Notes under the pieces: model-generated
The model's input: the letters and a program-made list of their open reading frames with translations, nothing else
Told to the model about the DNA's origin: nothing
The model's database searches: none
Assembly: GCF_000018425.1 (NCBI RefSeq)
Contig: NC_010424.1
Coordinates: 1,504,501 to 1,568,500, forward strand
Direction of reading: 5' to 3'
DNA from: Candidatus Desulforudis audaxviator MP104C
Lineage (GTDB): Bacteria; Bacillota; Desulfotomaculia; Desulfotomaculales; Desulforudaceae
DNA length: 64,000 bases
Shown: positions 49,720-60,466 of the stretch, one piece after another
How positions within the stretch are numbered: position 1 is the stretch's first letter
Layout of the letters: each line of letters begins with the position of its first letter
Translations under genes and position numbers: made by a program

Positions 49720-52360
49720 GGCGGCGGAGCACCGCCAACCGGGCTGCTAGGGCCTCGCGCTTTTCGGCCAACTCGGCCCGCTTGCCCCGTTCCTTTTCCA
49801 CCACTTCGGGCGGGGCTTTTTCCAGGAAAGCGGGATTGCCAAGCTTGCCCTCCACCCGCGAGAAGTCCTTTTCGACCTGCTGCAGTTCCCGGGCCAACCG
49901 CCTGGCCTCTCGGTCGATATCAATCAGCCCGACCAGGGGCACGAAAACCTCCATCCCCCGCACCACCGCGTGAGCAGCCGTCTCCGGCCTGGTTTCCAGC
50001 GCCCCCGTCACCAGGACGTGCACGTTGGCCAAGTTCTCAATGTAGCCCCGCCACCGTTCCACAACGGCCCGTACGGACTCGTCCGGCACTACCAGAACCG
50101 CTTCCGCCCGGGCACTGGGGGGAACGTTCATCTCGCTGCGCAGGTGGCGCACCGCCCGCGTGGCTTCAACGATAAAAGCCATGTCCCGCTCCGCATCCGG
50201 ATCGGCAAGCCCGTGCTCCGCGGTCGGCCAGGCGGTCCGCATGATCGTCTCCCCCTCGTGGGGCAGGTGCTGCCAGAGTTCCTCAGTTATAAACGGCATA
50301 AACGGGTGCAGAAGTTCCAGGGTAGACCGGAGGACCCGGACCAGGACGTACTGCGCCACGGCCCGCTCCTCATCCGTTCCCTGGTAGAGCCGCGGCTTGA
50401 CCAATTCGATGTACCAGTCGCAGAACTCATCCCAGATGAACTCGTATAGCGCCCGCGCTGCCTCCCCCAGTTCATATGCTTCCAGTCCCGCCGTGGTCCT
50501 TGCAAGCGCCGCCCCAAACCGGCTGAGAATCCACCGGTCGGCCAACTCCAATGTCCCCGGCGCCGCCTTGTCCGGCCGGTAGTCCCCCAGGTTTAAGAGC
50601 ACGAACCGAGAGGCGTTCCAGAGTTTGTTCGCGAAGTTTCGGGAGCTCTCCAGTTTCTCGAAATGAAACCGCAGGTCGTTCCCGGGGGTGTTCCCAGTAA
50701 CCAGCATGAACCTCAGGCTGTCGGCGCCGTATTTCTCAATCACTTCGATCGGGTCGACGCCGTTGCCGAGTGACTTGCTCATCTTACGGCCCAGAGCGTC
50801 CAACACCAGCCCGTGGATGAACACCTCGGCAAACGGTTCCCGGTCCATGAACTTCAATCCGGAAAAGATCATCCGCGCCACCCAGAAAAAGATAATGTCC
50901 CGTCCGGTCACCAGCACTGAGGTTGGGTAAAAGCGGTCCAGATCGGCGGTTTTTCCGGGCCAGCCCAGGGTCGAAAACGGCCAGAGGGCCGAAGAAAACC
51001 AGGTATCCAGAACGTCCGGATCCTGCTCGATGTTTTCCCTCCCGCACGCCGGGCAAGCGGAGAGATCGGTGCCGGAGGCGACAGTTTCACCGCAGTCGTC
51101 GCAGTACCAGACCGGAATGCGGTGTCCCCACCAGAGCTGACGGGAAATGCACCAGTCCCGGATGTTCTCGAGCCAGTCCAGGTAGATCTTCGTAAACCGC
51201 TCCGGGACAAACCGGATCCGGCCTTCGCGCACGGCCTTGATCGCCGGTTCGGCCAGCGGCTTCATCCGTACGAACCACTGTCTCGAAAGGGTCGGCTCCA
51301 CCATGGTCTGGCACCGGTAGCAGTGGCCAACGGCGTGGTCCAGATCCTCGACCCGGACCAAAAGGCCCCGCTTTTTCAGGTCCGCAAGCACCTGCTGGCG
51401 GCAGTCCATACGGTCCAGCCCCTGGTACCGGCCGGCTTCCGCCGTCATGCGCCCGTCCGTGCCGATCACCTGGACTTGGGGCAGCCCATGGCGCCGGCCG
51501 ATCTCGAAGTCATTCGGGTCGTGCGCCGGGGTGATCTTCAGCGCCCCGGAGCCGAACGCGGGATCGACGTAGGGGTCGGCGATGATCGGAATTTCACGCT
51601 CCACGAGCGGCAGGAGCACCGTTTCCCCGACGAGGTGCAGGTAGCGGTCGTCTTCCGGGTGCACCGCCACCGCGGTGTCTCCCAGCATGGTTTCGGGCCG
51701 GGTGGTGGCGATCACCACCGCCCCCGCACCGTCTTTGAGCGGATATTTCAAGTGGTACAGGTGAGCCGGAACCTCCAGGTGCTCCACTTCGATATCGGAG
51801 ATGGTGGTGCTGCACCGCGGGCACCAGTTCACAATATAGTAATCGCGGTAAATCAGGCCTTCCTCGTACAGCCGCAGGAAAACCTCCCGCACGGCCGCCG
51901 AGCAGCCCTCGTCCATGGTGAAACGCTCCCGCGACCAGTCACAGGACGCGCCGAGGCGGCGGAGCTGGGTGGTGATCCGGTGGCCGTAATTCGCCTTCCA
52001 CTCCCAGACCCGCTCCAGAAACTTCTCCCGCCCGAGGTCATACTTGGTCAGGCCCTCCTGGGCCAACTGCCCTTCCACCCGGGCCTGGGTGGCAATCCCG
52101 GCGTGGTCGGTCCCGGGCAGCCACAGCGTTTCGAACCCCTGCATCCGGCGCCAACGGGTCAAAACGTCCTGCAGCGTATTGTTCAGGGCGTGACCCATGT
52201 GCAGCTCACCGGTGACGTTCGGGGGCGGCATCACGATGGAATAAGGCTCGCGGCCCGTACCCGGAAGCGGCCGGAAAAACCCGTGTTCTTCCCAGTACCG
52301 GTAGCGCCGCTCTTCAACCTGATGTGGATCGTATACTGAAGGAATGCTGTTGTGTCCCAT
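49715..52360 (-). CDS. valS: Valyl-tRNA synthetase
   Basis: An 881-residue class I synthetase. HIGH motif is MPPPNVTGELHMGHAL, KMSKS is GRKMSKSLGNGVDP, the editing domain has TTRPETMLGDTAVAVHPED, and a C-terminal coiled coil (REARRLARELQQVEKDFSR) binds tRNA. It charges tRNA-Val. No T-box leader can fit in the 161-base gap to the divergent gene, and none is seen. Confidence 0.97.
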   Translation of the reverse strand: MGHNSIPSVYDPHQVEERRYRYWEEHGFFRPLPGTGREPYSIVMPPPNVTGELHMGHALNNTLQDVLTRWRRMQGFETLWLPGTDHAGIATQARVEGQLAQEGLTKYDLGREKFLERVWEWKANYGHRITTQLRRLGASCDWSRERFTMDEGCSAAVREVFLRLYEEGLIYRDYYIVNWCPRCSTTISDIEVEHLEVPAHLYHLKYPLKDGAGAVVIATTRPETMLGDTAVAVHPEDDRYLHLVGETVLLPLVEREIPIIADPYVDPAFGSGALKITPAHDPNDFEIGRRHGLPQVQVIGTDGRMTAEAGRYQGLDRMDCRQQVLADLKKRGLLVRVEDLDHAVGHCYRCQTMVEPTLSRQWFVRMKPLAEPAIKAVREGRIRFVPERFTKIYLDWLENIRDWCISRQLWWGHRIPVWYCDDCGETVASGTDLSACPACGRENIEQDPDVLDTWFSSALWPFSTLGWPGKTADLDRFYPTSVLVTGRDIIFFWVARMIFSGLKFMDREPFAEVFIHGLVLDALGRKMSKSLGNGVDPIEVIEKYGADSLRFMLVTGNTPGNDLRFHFEKLESSRNFANKLWNASRFVLLNLGDYRPDKAAPGTLELADRWILSRFGAALARTTAGLEAYELGEAARALYEFIWDEFCDWYIELVKPRLYQGTDEERAVAQYVLVRVLRSTLELLHPFMPFITEELWQHLPHEGETIMRTAWPTAEHGLADPDAERDMAFIVEATRAVRHLRSEMNVPPSARAEAVLVVPDESVRAVVERWRGYIENLANVHVLVTGALETRPETAAHAVVRGMEVFVPLVGLIDIDREARRLARELQQVEKDFSRVEGKLGNPAFLEKAPPEVVEKERGKRAELAEKREALAARLAVLRRP

Positions 52361-52521
52361 TTTCTGTTTCCTCTCCAGTTTCTCTCAGTAAATCTTATTT
52401 AGTTTCCCCCGGTGTGTCAACAATCGCGCCCCTACAACGGCTGGACACGTAATATTCCACGTTCGCACCCCGTATTCATTATCCATGAACAATAAGCTTT
52501 GGCCGGAAGGGAGGAGCACCC

Positions 52522-53520
52522 ATGCACAGAATACTTTCAATCGCCGCCGCCATAACCGTCCTGGCTGCCGGAGCAGCGGCCGCCTGGTTCTTCACACATC
52601 ACCCGGAACCGGAGGTGCACCGCCTCTCAGTGCGGGAAACAGCACGCGAGATAGCCTACCTGCCCCACTACCTGGCGGCGGCCTTGGGCTACTTCGAGGA
52701 CAACGGCCTGCACCTGAGCCTGACCACCGCACCCCGGGGGATAGTGGACCCGGCCCAGGACAAAGCCGAACTCTACCTCACCCCTCTGGACCGGTTGATG
52801 GTCGACGGGCCGGTGGCCTTCGCGGCCCTGACCGGAAAAGACCCTAACTTCTTACTTGGCCGGGAAGCAAAACCGGACTTTAAGTGGGAGAATCTAAAGG
52901 AGTACACCGTGATCGGCGACCCGCCCGACACCGTCGGGGAGGTGGCGCTGGAGGAAATCCTGCGGCGCCTCGAACTGGTGCCCCAGACCCACGTCACCAT
53001 CATCCAGCACCTGCCGGTGCATCTCCGGGTGGGCGCTTTTCTGTCCGGGACAGGAAGTTTCATCATCCTGCCGGATCCCATGGCCGCCTACCTGGAGAAG
53101 TCCGAAACCGGCTACGTCCTGGTTTCGCTCGCGGAGGCCGGCGAGATTCCGTCCCGGGTCTGCGCGGCCACGCCAGAGTTTTTGCAGACCCACCCCGACG
53201 TCGCCCTGGGGTACTGCTTAGCCGTCTTCCAGGCCCAAGAATGGATCGCGCAAAAGAGTCCCGAGGAAATCGCCGTCGTCGCAGCGCCTTTCTTCCCCTA
53301 CCTCGACCTCGAAACTCTGACCCGGGTAATCGCCCGGAACAAGGAGACCAGGCTCTGGGCCCCAAACCCGCTGGTTGAGGAAAACGCCTACCAGAACCTG
53401 CAGAACTGGTTGATCCAGTCCGGGGAGTTGCCCCAGGCCGTGCCCTACCACCAGGCCGTGGAACCTTCGTTCGCCCGCGAGGCGGTGGAGGGGGGCGCAC
53501 TCCCAGTCCCCCAGCAATGA
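52522..53520 (+). CDS. Solute-binding protein of the NMT1/SsuA (nitrate/sulfonate/thiamine-precursor) type
   Basis: A 332-residue exported protein: N-terminal signal/anchor helix (ILSIAAAITVLAAGAAAAWFF, no lipobox Cys), then a periplasmic-binding fold with REIAYLPHYLAAALGYFEDNGLHLSL, which is the NMT1/SsuA opening, and FIILPDPMAAYLEK. It should present a small anion or pyrimidine-like substrate to an ABC importer, but no permease or ATPase is adjacent. GGGAGGAG precedes the ATG. It is the only plus-strand gene between tnpB and trm. Confidence 0.75.
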   Translation: MHRILSIAAAITVLAAGAAAAWFFTHHPEPEVHRLSVRETAREIAYLPHYLAAALGYFEDNGLHLSLTTAPRGIVDPAQDKAELYLTPLDRLMVDGPVAFAALTGKDPNFLLGREAKPDFKWENLKEYTVIGDPPDTVGEVALEEILRRLELVPQTHVTIIQHLPVHLRVGAFLSGTGSFIILPDPMAAYLEKSETGYVLVSLAEAGEIPSRVCAATPEFLQTHPDVALGYCLAVFQAQEWIAQKSPEEIAVVAAPFFPYLDLETLTRVIARNKETRLWAPNPLVEENAYQNLQNWLIQSGELPQAVPYHQAVEPSFAREAVEGGALPVPQQ

Positions 53521-53581
53521 AAAAGCCCCCCTGGTTTTCCGATCGGGGAGCTTCCGGCTGCATGAACGTAAGAGTCTGCGG

Positions 53582-54019
53582 TCAAGAAGCACTGACGATG
53601 ATGGCACGCGGGTCCAGGGTGGTGTCCGAAACCTTCATGACCGTTTCTTCCGGGCTCCAACCCAGGACGATTCTGATGCCGTCGTGGTAGTCGACCTGGT
53701 GCAAGTCAACCTTAAGTACCCGTTTTCCGAAAGGCCCTTGATGTTCAAACACAAACTCAAAGTTCTCGTTGCGTAGGATTCGAAAGTGGGAGGTGCCGAC
53801 AATCTTGTCAACGAGAATGACCTCCCGAACGTTCTGGTCGAAAAGTGACCGCTTTTTGGTTTCCCAAACCGCACCGCCCTTGACCTCGTTGAATTCGTCA
53901 ATAAGGTCACCCAGTGCCATTTCAATCACTTCCTCATGCCAGAGTCTTAGAGTCTTATGGTATTCTTCCAGATTGAAGAAAGAGGGCGCACATGTATTTT
54001 CGCCCTCTGCTTCAACCAT
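53582..54019 (-). CDS. Unrecognised 145-residue protein
   Basis: No family recognised. The protein is soluble and acidic with an N-terminal helical part (NLEEYHKTLRLWHEEVIEMA) and a C-terminal beta-rich half ending LGWSPEETVMKVSDTTLDP. There is one Cys (residue 10) and no membrane segment. It lies 49 bases downstream of lon on the same strand, so it may be read from the lon transcript. The reading frame has normal codon use for the window, and the start is an ATG. Confidence 0.6.
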   Translation of the reverse strand: MVEAEGENTCAPSFFNLEEYHKTLRLWHEEVIEMALGDLIDEFNEVKGGAVWETKKRSLFDQNVREVILVDKIVGTSHFRILRNENFEFVFEHQGPFGKRVLKVDLHQVDYHDGIRIVLGWSPEETVMKVSDTTLDPRAIIVSAS

Positions 54020-54068
54020 TCCTGCTTGGTCTCATCCTTTTTTGTTAAAACGCGGCGCCCCGACCGGT

Positions 54069-56462
54069 TTAAGGAACATTCTGGACGACGGTCTGGTAAC
54101 TGACCTCTGGCTGGGTCGAATCCGGCAGTCGGGTGTGGGATACGAAACCATCGGGGTAAAGCGCCGTTTCCAGCACTTCATCCATGTGCTCGACCAGCAC
54201 GAACTCCAGCTTTGACCGCACGTTGGCCGGGATGTCCTCCAGGTCTTTCTTGTTCTCCAGCGGCAGGATCACGGTCTTGATCCCCGCTCGGTGGGCCGCC
54301 AGGATCTTCTCCTTGAGCCCTCCGACCGGGAGTACCCGGCCGCGCAGGGTGATCTCACCCGTCATCGCGACATCGTGACGGACCAACCTTCCGGTTAATG
54401 CGGAAGCCAGGGCCGTGGCAATGGTGATACCCGCTGACGGACCGTCCTTCGGGGTCGCTCCTTCGGGAATATGAATGTGGATGTCTGTCTTTTCATAGAA
54501 CTGCCCGTCAATGCGCAGTTGTTCGGCGCGGCTGCGCACGTAGCTGTACCCGGCCTGAGCGGACTCGCGCATCACGTCTCCCAGCTTTCCGGTCAGAGTC
54601 AGGCCGCCCTTGCCCTTGCAGACGGTGACCTCGATCGACAGGGTATCCCCGCCGGCCTCGGTCCAGGCCAGCCCGGTGCCGACACCGACCTCGTCGTTCT
54701 TTTCAGCCATGCCGTAGCGGAACCGGGGAATTCCCAGGAACTGCTCGGTGTTCCGCTTGGTCACCCGAATTTGCTTGGCCTTCTTGGCCACGATCTCCTT
54801 GGCCGTTTTCCGGCACAGGGTGGCGATCTGGCGCTCCAGGTTCCGGACTCCGGATTCACGGGTATACTCGCGGATCAGTCTCCGGATGGCCCCTTCCGAA
54901 ATGGTCAGATTGCCGCGGTCCAGTCCGTGTTCCTTCAACTGCTTCGGAATCAGGTGCCGGATCGCAATCTGCACCTTCTCTTCCTCCGTGTAGCCGGAGA
55001 TGTAGATGACCTCCATCCGGTCCATCAGCGGCCGCGGGATGTTGTGTGCCAGGTTCGCCGTCGTGATGAACATCACGTTCGACAGGTCGAACGGCACTTC
55101 GATGTAGTGGTCGGAAAACGAGTTGTTCTGCTCAGGATCGAGCACCTCCAGGAGCGCCGCCGACGGGTCGCCCCGAAAGTCCATACTCATTTTGTCGACC
55201 TCGTCGAGCAGGAAGACCGGGTTCTTGGAACCGGCGGTCCGCATACCCTGGATGATCCGGCCTGGCAGGGCGCCCACGTAGGTGCGCCGGTGCCCGCGGA
55301 TTTCGGCCTCGTCGCGCACCCCGCCCAGCGAGATCCGCACGAACTTGCGCTCCAGCGCCCGGGCGATGGATTTGCCCAGGGAGGTCTTACCAACGCCGGG
55401 CGGGCCCACAAAGCACAGGATTGGCCCCTTCATCTTCTTTGCCAGTTTGCGGATGGCCAGGTACTCGATGATCCGGTCCTTGACCTTGTCCAGCCCGTAG
55501 TGGTCCTCGTCCAGGATCTGCTGGGCAGCGTTGATGTCTAGCCGGTCCCGGGTGCCCTTGGTCCACGGCAGGGCCAGAAGCCAGTCGAGGTAGTTGCGCA
55601 CCACCGTGGCCTCGGCGGCCATCGGCGGCATCTTCTCCAGGCGTTCCACTTCCTTGAGCGCCTTCTCCTCGACCTCCTTGGGGAGCTTAGCCTCGGCGAT
55701 CTTTTCGCGGTATTCCTCGCCCTCCGCCACCCGCTCGTCTTTTTCGCCCAGTTCGCGCTGGATGGCCTTCATCTGCTCGCGCAGGTAGTACTCCTTCTGC
55801 GTCTTCTCCATCTGCTTCCGGACCCGGACGTTGATCCGGCGTTCCAGTTCCACGATCTCCAGTTCCTTGGCCAGTAAAGCGCAAAGATTCTCCAGCCGGT
55901 CCGCGATCCTGATCGACTCGAGCACACTCTGTTTGTCCTCGATCCGCAGGGGCAAGTGGGACACGACGATATCGCTCAACCGGCCGGGGTCGTCGATGTT
56001 GACCACGGAAACCACCGTCTCGGGCGGAATCCGTTTGGACAGTTTGACATACTGCTCAAACTGGTATACCAGGTGGCGCATGAGCGCCTCCAACTCGGTT
56101 GTCTTCTGGAACTGTTCCAGGTACTGGTCCACCTCGACCAAGAAATACGGATCAGCGGCGATGTAGTTGACGACCTTGGCCCGGCCGATGCCTTCGACCA
56201 GCACCCGGATGGTGCCGCCCGGCAGCTTGAGCAACTGCTTTACCTCAGCCACCGTGCCTACATCGTAAATATCGTCTATGCCCGGGTCATCGGTTTGTGC
56301 TTCTTTCTGCGTGGCCAAAAAAATATGCCGTTCCTGGATCATGGCCTCCTCTATGGCCTTAACCGATTTATCACGACCTACGTCAAGATGAATTACCATA
56401 TATGGGAATACCAGGATCCCACGCAGTGGGAGCAAGGGTAACACCCTTCTGACCGAGTCCAT
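54069..56462 (-). CDS. lon: ATP-dependent protease Lon (LonA)
   Basis: A 797-residue LonA: N-terminal substrate domain ([21 protein letters not shown]), coiled coil ([22 protein letters not shown]), AAA+ module with [13 protein letters not shown] and FLLDEVDKM, and a protease domain with Ser in [15 protein letters not shown] and Lys in [12 protein letters not shown]. Degrades misfolded and regulatory proteins in the cytoplasm. The ATG at 56462 has GGAGG 7 bases upstream; a frame start at 56510 is rejected. The 237-base gap to lonB contains an AT run but no clear CtsR or CIRCE site. Confidence 0.96.
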   Translation of the reverse strand: MDSVRRVLPLLPLRGILVFPYMVIHLDVGRDKSVKAIEEAMIQERHIFLATQKEAQTDDPGIDDIYDVGTVAEVKQLLKLPGGTIRVLVEGIGRAKVVNYIAADPYFLVEVDQYLEQFQKTTELEALMRHLVYQFEQYVKLSKRIPPETVVSVVNIDDPGRLSDIVVSHLPLRIEDKQSVLESIRIADRLENLCALLAKELEIVELERRINVRVRKQMEKTQKEYYLREQMKAIQRELGEKDERVAEGEEYREKIAEAKLPKEVEEKALKEVERLEKMPPMAAEATVVRNYLDWLLALPWTKGTRDRLDINAAQQILDEDHYGLDKVKDRIIEYLAIRKLAKKMKGPILCFVGPPGVGKTSLGKSIARALERKFVRISLGGVRDEAEIRGHRRTYVGALPGRIIQGMRTAGSKNPVFLLDEVDKMSMDFRGDPSAALLEVLDPEQNNSFSDHYIEVPFDLSNVMFITTANLAHNIPRPLMDRMEVIYISGYTEEEKVQIAIRHLIPKQLKEHGLDRGNLTISEGAIRRLIREYTRESGVRNLERQIATLCRKTAKEIVAKKAKQIRVTKRNTEQFLGIPRFRYGMAEKNDEVGVGTGLAWTEAGGDTLSIEVTVCKGKGGLTLTGKLGDVMRESAQAGYSYVRSRAEQLRIDGQFYEKTDIHIHIPEGATPKDGPSAGITIATALASALTGRLVRHDVAMTGEITLRGRVLPVGGLKEKILAAHRAGIKTVILPLENKKDLEDIPANVRSKLEFVLVEHMDEVLETALYPDGFVSHTRLPDSTQPEVSYQTVVQNVP

Positions 56463-56643
56463 AGGCGCACCTCCTTTGTCGTATACTGCTGCTACCAGAT
56501 CGCTATACAACTAACCATTTGACTATTGTAGTTATATATATATATTAACACATCGCGCGAGTGCCCCGCCAATAGCAATGATTGTATCGCTTCAGGCGGG
56601 ACACATGACAGTATAGCAGATGGACAAGGAAACGTCCAACAGT

Positions 56644-56668
56644 AAAAAGCGCCCGAAGGGGCGCTTTT
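56644..56668 (-). terminator. Rho-independent terminator of lonB
   Basis: AAAAGCGCCC/GGGCGCTTTT (56645-56668) is a perfect 10-bp stem with a GAAG loop (CTTC on the transcribed strand) followed by T residues on the minus strand. It lies 32 bases after the lonB stop and separates lonB from lon. Confidence 0.85.
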
Positions 56669-56699
56669 CAACCGCTGACAACCGGGGTTTCCTGATCTG

Positions 56700-58391
56700 T
56701 CAGAGTCCAGCGGAAACCGACCCGACTCCGTTCGGCAAAGCCACGCCGGCCATCGCCTCCAGGGGTCCTATCAGGGCCCCGGCCAACACCTCGCTTAAGT
56801 GTCCCACCGGAACCACTTCGGTCTCCCCGTAGGCGCGAAAAAGTTCCTGGAAGTTCTCTTCAGGGATGAAAACCCGTTTCGCTCCGGCCTTGGCCGCTGC
56901 TTCAATCTTGGCGACCACCCCGCCTACCGGCTTCACCACGCCCCGGATGGACACTTCCCCGGTCATGGCCACCTCGTTGGAAACGGGCACCCGGTACACG
57001 GCCGAGCAAATCGCGGTCGCCACGGCTACCCCGGCGGAAGGGCCGTCCACCGGCATCCCGCCCGGAAAGTTGATATGGATGTAGTAGTCTTCAGGATTGA
57101 ACCTGACCACCGATTTCAAGGCGGTGAGCACGTTCTCCACCGCGCTTTTCGCCAGGCTTTTGCGGCGGATCACCCGCCCGGCACCGTTCAGTTCCTCCTC
57201 GTCCACGAGCCCGGTGACGATCAGCCGTCCGGTCCCCTTCTTGACCGGGGTGGCAGTGGCCTCGATCTCCAGCATGATCCCGGCGTTCGGGCCGTACACC
57301 GCCAGGCCGTTCACCTGCCCGACCGCCGGCTTGTCCGGGATGCTCTGCTCGGGGCGCGGTGCGTACTGGCCGCTGTGAATCACCCATTCCACGTCCGCCA
57401 CCGAAATGCACTCCCGGGCTTCGGTAAGCACCAGTCCGGCCGCTAACTGGACGATGTTGACCGCCTCCCGTCCGTTGGTGGCGTACTTGGTGATTACTTT
57501 CAGCACCTGGGCTTCCAAGGGGAACCCGACCCGGGACCCCGCATTGGCCGCAATCCGCCCCACCTGATCCGGCACCAGCGGGCGGAAGAAAATCTCCAGG
57601 CAACGTGAGCGCAGGGCCGGCGAGATGTTTTCCGGCATGCGGGTGGTCGCCCCCACCAGGCGGAAATCCGCGGGAAGGCCGTTCTGGAAAATGTCGTGGA
57701 TGTGCTGGGGCACCTGAGTATCGTCGGGATTGTAGTATGAACTCTCCAGGAATACCTTGCGGTCCTCGAGCACCTTCAAAAGCTTGTTCATTTGGACCGG
57801 GTGCAACTCGCCGATTTCGTCGATGAACAAAATCCCGCCGTGCGCCCTGGTTACCGCCCCGGGTTTGGGCTGGGGCACACCGGCCATACCCAGGGGACCG
57901 GCACCCTGGTAGATGGGGTCGTGGACCGACCCGATCAGCGGGTCGGCGATGCCGCGCTCGTCAAAACGGGCGGTCGTGGCGTCGATTTCGATGAACCGGG
58001 CTTCCTCGCCGAACGGGGACTGGGGGTTCTTCCGGGCCTCCTCCAGCACCAGCCGGGCCGCCGCGGTCTTGCCGATTCCCGGCGGGCCGTAGATGATCAC
58101 GTGCTGCGGGTTAGGACCGCAGAGCGCGGCTCTCAATGCCTTCAGCCCCTCCTCCTGCCCCACGATTTCGCTGAAGCAGGTCGGACGGGTCCTTTCGGCC
58201 AGCGGCTCGGTCAGGGAAATGGAACGCAGCTTGCGGAGTTTTTCCACTTCACTGCGGGATCCTCTCTCCACCGCCACCTTGCTGCCTTGTTGCGCTTTCA
58301 GGAGATTCCAGAAGTACAGGCCGATGACCACGCCGAAGAACACTTGCAGTAACAGGATCACGCTGGAAAATCCCGGTCCGAATTCGCCCAC
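56700..58391 (-). CDS. lonB: Sporulation-type ATP-dependent protease LonB
   Basis: A 563-residue Lon-like protease lacking the large N-terminal domain of LonA. One N-terminal membrane helix (VILLLQVFFGVVIGLYFW), AAA+ with YGPPGIGKTAAARL and LFIDEIGELHPVQMNKLL, protease domain with Ser in PVDGPSAGVAVATAI and Lys in GVVKPVGGVVAKI. In Bacillus LonB is forespore-associated (sigma-F controlled). GTG start. The pair lonB-lon downstream of clpX is the Bacillus/Clostridia order. Confidence 0.94.
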   Translation of the reverse strand: MGEFGPGFSSVILLLQVFFGVVIGLYFWNLLKAQQGSKVAVERGSRSEVEKLRKLRSISLTEPLAERTRPTCFSEIVGQEEGLKALRAALCGPNPQHVIIYGPPGIGKTAAARLVLEEARKNPQSPFGEEARFIEIDATTARFDERGIADPLIGSVHDPIYQGAGPLGMAGVPQPKPGAVTRAHGGILFIDEIGELHPVQMNKLLKVLEDRKVFLESSYYNPDDTQVPQHIHDIFQNGLPADFRLVGATTRMPENISPALRSRCLEIFFRPLVPDQVGRIAANAGSRVGFPLEAQVLKVITKYATNGREAVNIVQLAAGLVLTEARECISVADVEWVIHSGQYAPRPEQSIPDKPAVGQVNGLAVYGPNAGIMLEIEATATPVKKGTGRLIVTGLVDEEELNGAGRVIRRKSLAKSAVENVLTALKSVVRFNPEDYYIHINFPGGMPVDGPSAGVAVATAICSAVYRVPVSNEVAMTGEVSIRGVVKPVGGVVAKIEAAAKAGAKRVFIPEENFQELFRAYGETEVVPVGHLSEVLAGALIGPLEAMAGVALPNGVGSVSAGL

Positions 58392-58484
58392 GATTTGCCT
58401 CCCCTATCCTCGCTTGTGCTAGCTCTAGTATGGTTTGCGGGGGAGAATTATAATCGCGGGAATCAGAATTTTTTGCCTTTGTTG

Positions 58485-58517
58485 CCAAAATAATAAGGCC
58501 GCCCGGTACGGGCGGCC
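58485..58517 (-). terminator. Rho-independent terminator of clpX
   Basis: GGCCGCCCG/CGGGCGGCC (58497-58517) is a perfect 9-bp stem with a 3-base loop, followed on the minus strand by TTATTATTTT. It starts 16 bases after the clpX stop. Confidence 0.8.
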
Positions 58518-58532
58518 GACCTCTTTGCGGCC

Positions 58533-59786
58533 TTACAAGGCACTTTCCTTTTTCTTCTTGCTGCGCTCCACGGTAATGATCAGCGGGTTCTCCCGGTTCA
58601 CGACCGTTTCCCTCGAAATGGTGCACTTGGCGACGTCGCCCCGGGACGGAATATCATACATGACGTTCAGCATGATCTCCTCCAGAATCGCCCGCAGGCC
58701 CCGGGCGCCGGTGTTGCGCCGGATAGCCTCCTCAGCGATGGCCTGGAGCGCTTCTTCCTGAAACTCCAGGGCGACCCCGTCGATTTCGAAGAGCTTCTCA
58801 TACTGCTTCACCAGGGCGTTGCGCGGCTCAACCAGGATCCTGACCAGGTCCTCTTGGTTGAGCGGGTCCAGCGTCACGATGACCGGCAGGCGCCCGACAA
58901 ACTCGGGGATCAGGCCGTACTTCAAGAGATCCTGGGGCAGGATGTTCCGCAGGATGTCACCCAGCTTGCGGTCCCGCTTCAGCGTCAGTTCGGCCCCGAA
59001 CCCCATAGTCTTCTTAGCCACCCGGCTCTGGATGATCTTGTCGATCCCCTCAAAGGCCCCGCCGCAGATGAACAGAATGTTTGTGGTATCCAGCTGGATG
59101 AACTCCTGGTGCGGGTGCTTGCGGCCGCCCTGCGGCGGCACGCTGGCCACCGTACCCTCCAGAATCTTCAGGAGGGCCTGCTGCACGCCCTCGCCGGAAA
59201 CGTCCCTGGTGATGGAAGGGTTTTCCGACTTACGCGCGATCTTGTCGACCTCGTCGATGTACACAATGCCCTTCTCCGCCTTCTCCACGTCGTAATCGGC
59301 GGCCTGGATGAGCTTCAGGAGGATGTTCTCCACATCCTCTCCCACATACCCGGCCTCGGTCAGCGAAGTGGCGTCGGCGATTGCAAAGGGCACGTTTAGA
59401 AACCGCGCCAGCGTCTGCGCCAGCAAGGTCTTCCCGGAACCGGTCGGCCCGAGCATGACAATGTTGCTCTTTTGCAGCTCCACGTCCTCAAGCTTGCCGC
59501 CGAGGTTTATCCGCTTGTAATGGTTGTAAACGGCCACGGCGAGGATTTTCTTTGCATACTCCTGGCCGATCACGTACTGATCCAGGTAATCCTTGATTTC
59601 CCGCGGCTTCGGAATATCCCGCAACTCCAGCCCCAGATCCTCGCTGAGTTCCTCCTCGATGATCTCGTTGCAAAGCTCTATGCATTCATCACAAATGTAT
59701 ACCCCGGGACCAGCCACCAGCTTCTTGACCTGATCCTGCAGCTTACCGCAAAACGAACATTTCAACTGGCCCTTCTCGTTAAACAT
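58533..59786 (-). CDS. clpX: ATP-dependent Clp protease ATP-binding subunit ClpX
   Basis: A 417-residue unfoldase. Zinc-binding N-domain with CSFC and CDECIELC (residues 10-38), AAA+ with [15 protein letters not shown] and VYIDEVDKI, and the IGF-type loop region around KTMGFGAEL, which docks ClpP. It unfolds substrates and feeds them to ClpP, the gene just upstream (15-base gap). Confidence 0.97.
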   Translation of the reverse strand: MFNEKGQLKCSFCGKLQDQVKKLVAGPGVYICDECIELCNEIIEEELSEDLGLELRDIPKPREIKDYLDQYVIGQEYAKKILAVAVYNHYKRINLGGKLEDVELQKSNIVMLGPTGSGKTLLAQTLARFLNVPFAIADATSLTEAGYVGEDVENILLKLIQAADYDVEKAEKGIVYIDEVDKIARKSENPSITRDVSGEGVQQALLKILEGTVASVPPQGGRKHPHQEFIQLDTTNILFICGGAFEGIDKIIQSRVAKKTMGFGAELTLKRDRKLGDILRNILPQDLLKYGLIPEFVGRLPVIVTLDPLNQEDLVRILVEPRNALVKQYEKLFEIDGVALEFQEEALQAIAEEAIRRNTGARGLRAILEEIMLNVMYDIPSRGDVAKCTISRETVVNRENPLIITVERSKKKKESAL

Positions 59787-59801
59787 AGTCCCACACCTCT
59801 T

Positions 59802-60398
59802 CTACTTGGCCTTTTTGCGAACCGTAATCACTTCATCAATTATACCATATTCCCGAGCCTGTTCCGGAGACATGAAAAAGTCGCGTTCGGTGTCCCGTTC
59901 AATCTTCTCGACGGGCTGCCCGGTGTGCTTGGCCAGCAGTTCATTCAATACCCGTTTGGTCCGCAATATTTCCCGGGCGTGAATGTCAATTTCGGTGGCC
60001 TGACCCTGCACTCCACCCAGCGGCTGGTGCATCATAATCCGGGCGTAGGGCAGCGCAAACCGCTTCCCGGGAGTGCCGGCCGCCAGCAGAAAAGCCCCGA
60101 AACTGGCTGCCTGGCCCAGGCAGATGGTGGATACGTCGGGCCTAATGTACTGCATGGTGTCATAAATAGCCATTCCCGAAGTCACAAGTCCTCCCGGAGA
60201 GTTGATGTACAGGTGGATGTCCTTGTCCGGGTCCTCGGCTTCCAAAAAAAGGAGTTGAGCGATGATCAGGTTCGCCACATGGTCTTCTATCGGCCCCCCG
60301 ATAAAGACGATCCGGTCCTTCAACAGGCGTGAATAAATATCGTACGCCCTTTCCCCGCGGGCGGTTTGTTCAACCACGATCGGCACCAACGTATTCAT
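59802..60398 (-). CDS. clpP: ATP-dependent Clp protease proteolytic subunit ClpP
   Basis: A 198-residue serine protease forming a tetradecamer. Catalytic triad: Ser99 in [11 protein letters not shown], His124 in MMHQPLGG and Asp near 173 in [10 protein letters not shown]. The oxyanion region [16 protein letters not shown] is intact. Lies between tig and clpX, the common order tig-clpP-clpX. Confidence 0.97.
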   Translation of the reverse strand: MNTLVPIVVEQTARGERAYDIYSRLLKDRIVFIGGPIEDHVANLIIAQLLFLEAEDPDKDIHLYINSPGGLVTSGMAIYDTMQYIRPDVSTICLGQAASFGAFLLAAGTPGKRFALPYARIMMHQPLGGVQGQATEIDIHAREILRTKRVLNELLAKHTGQPVEKIERDTERDFFMSPEQAREYGIIDEVITVRKKAK

Positions 60399-60466
60399 TG
60401 ATTCTGCCTCCTACACAACATATGTTAAACGAAAGGCCGGCGATTTAAAAGGGGGAAGTTTTCGCC

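Noticed and set aside
52361-52521. T-box leader of valS
   Set aside because: The gap is only 161 bases, shared with a divergent gene, and has no T-box sequence or antiterminator.
56463-56699. CtsR or HrcA (CIRCE) operator before lon
   Set aside because: Only single half-site-like words (AGTCAAA, GCACTC) occur, without the paired arrangement.
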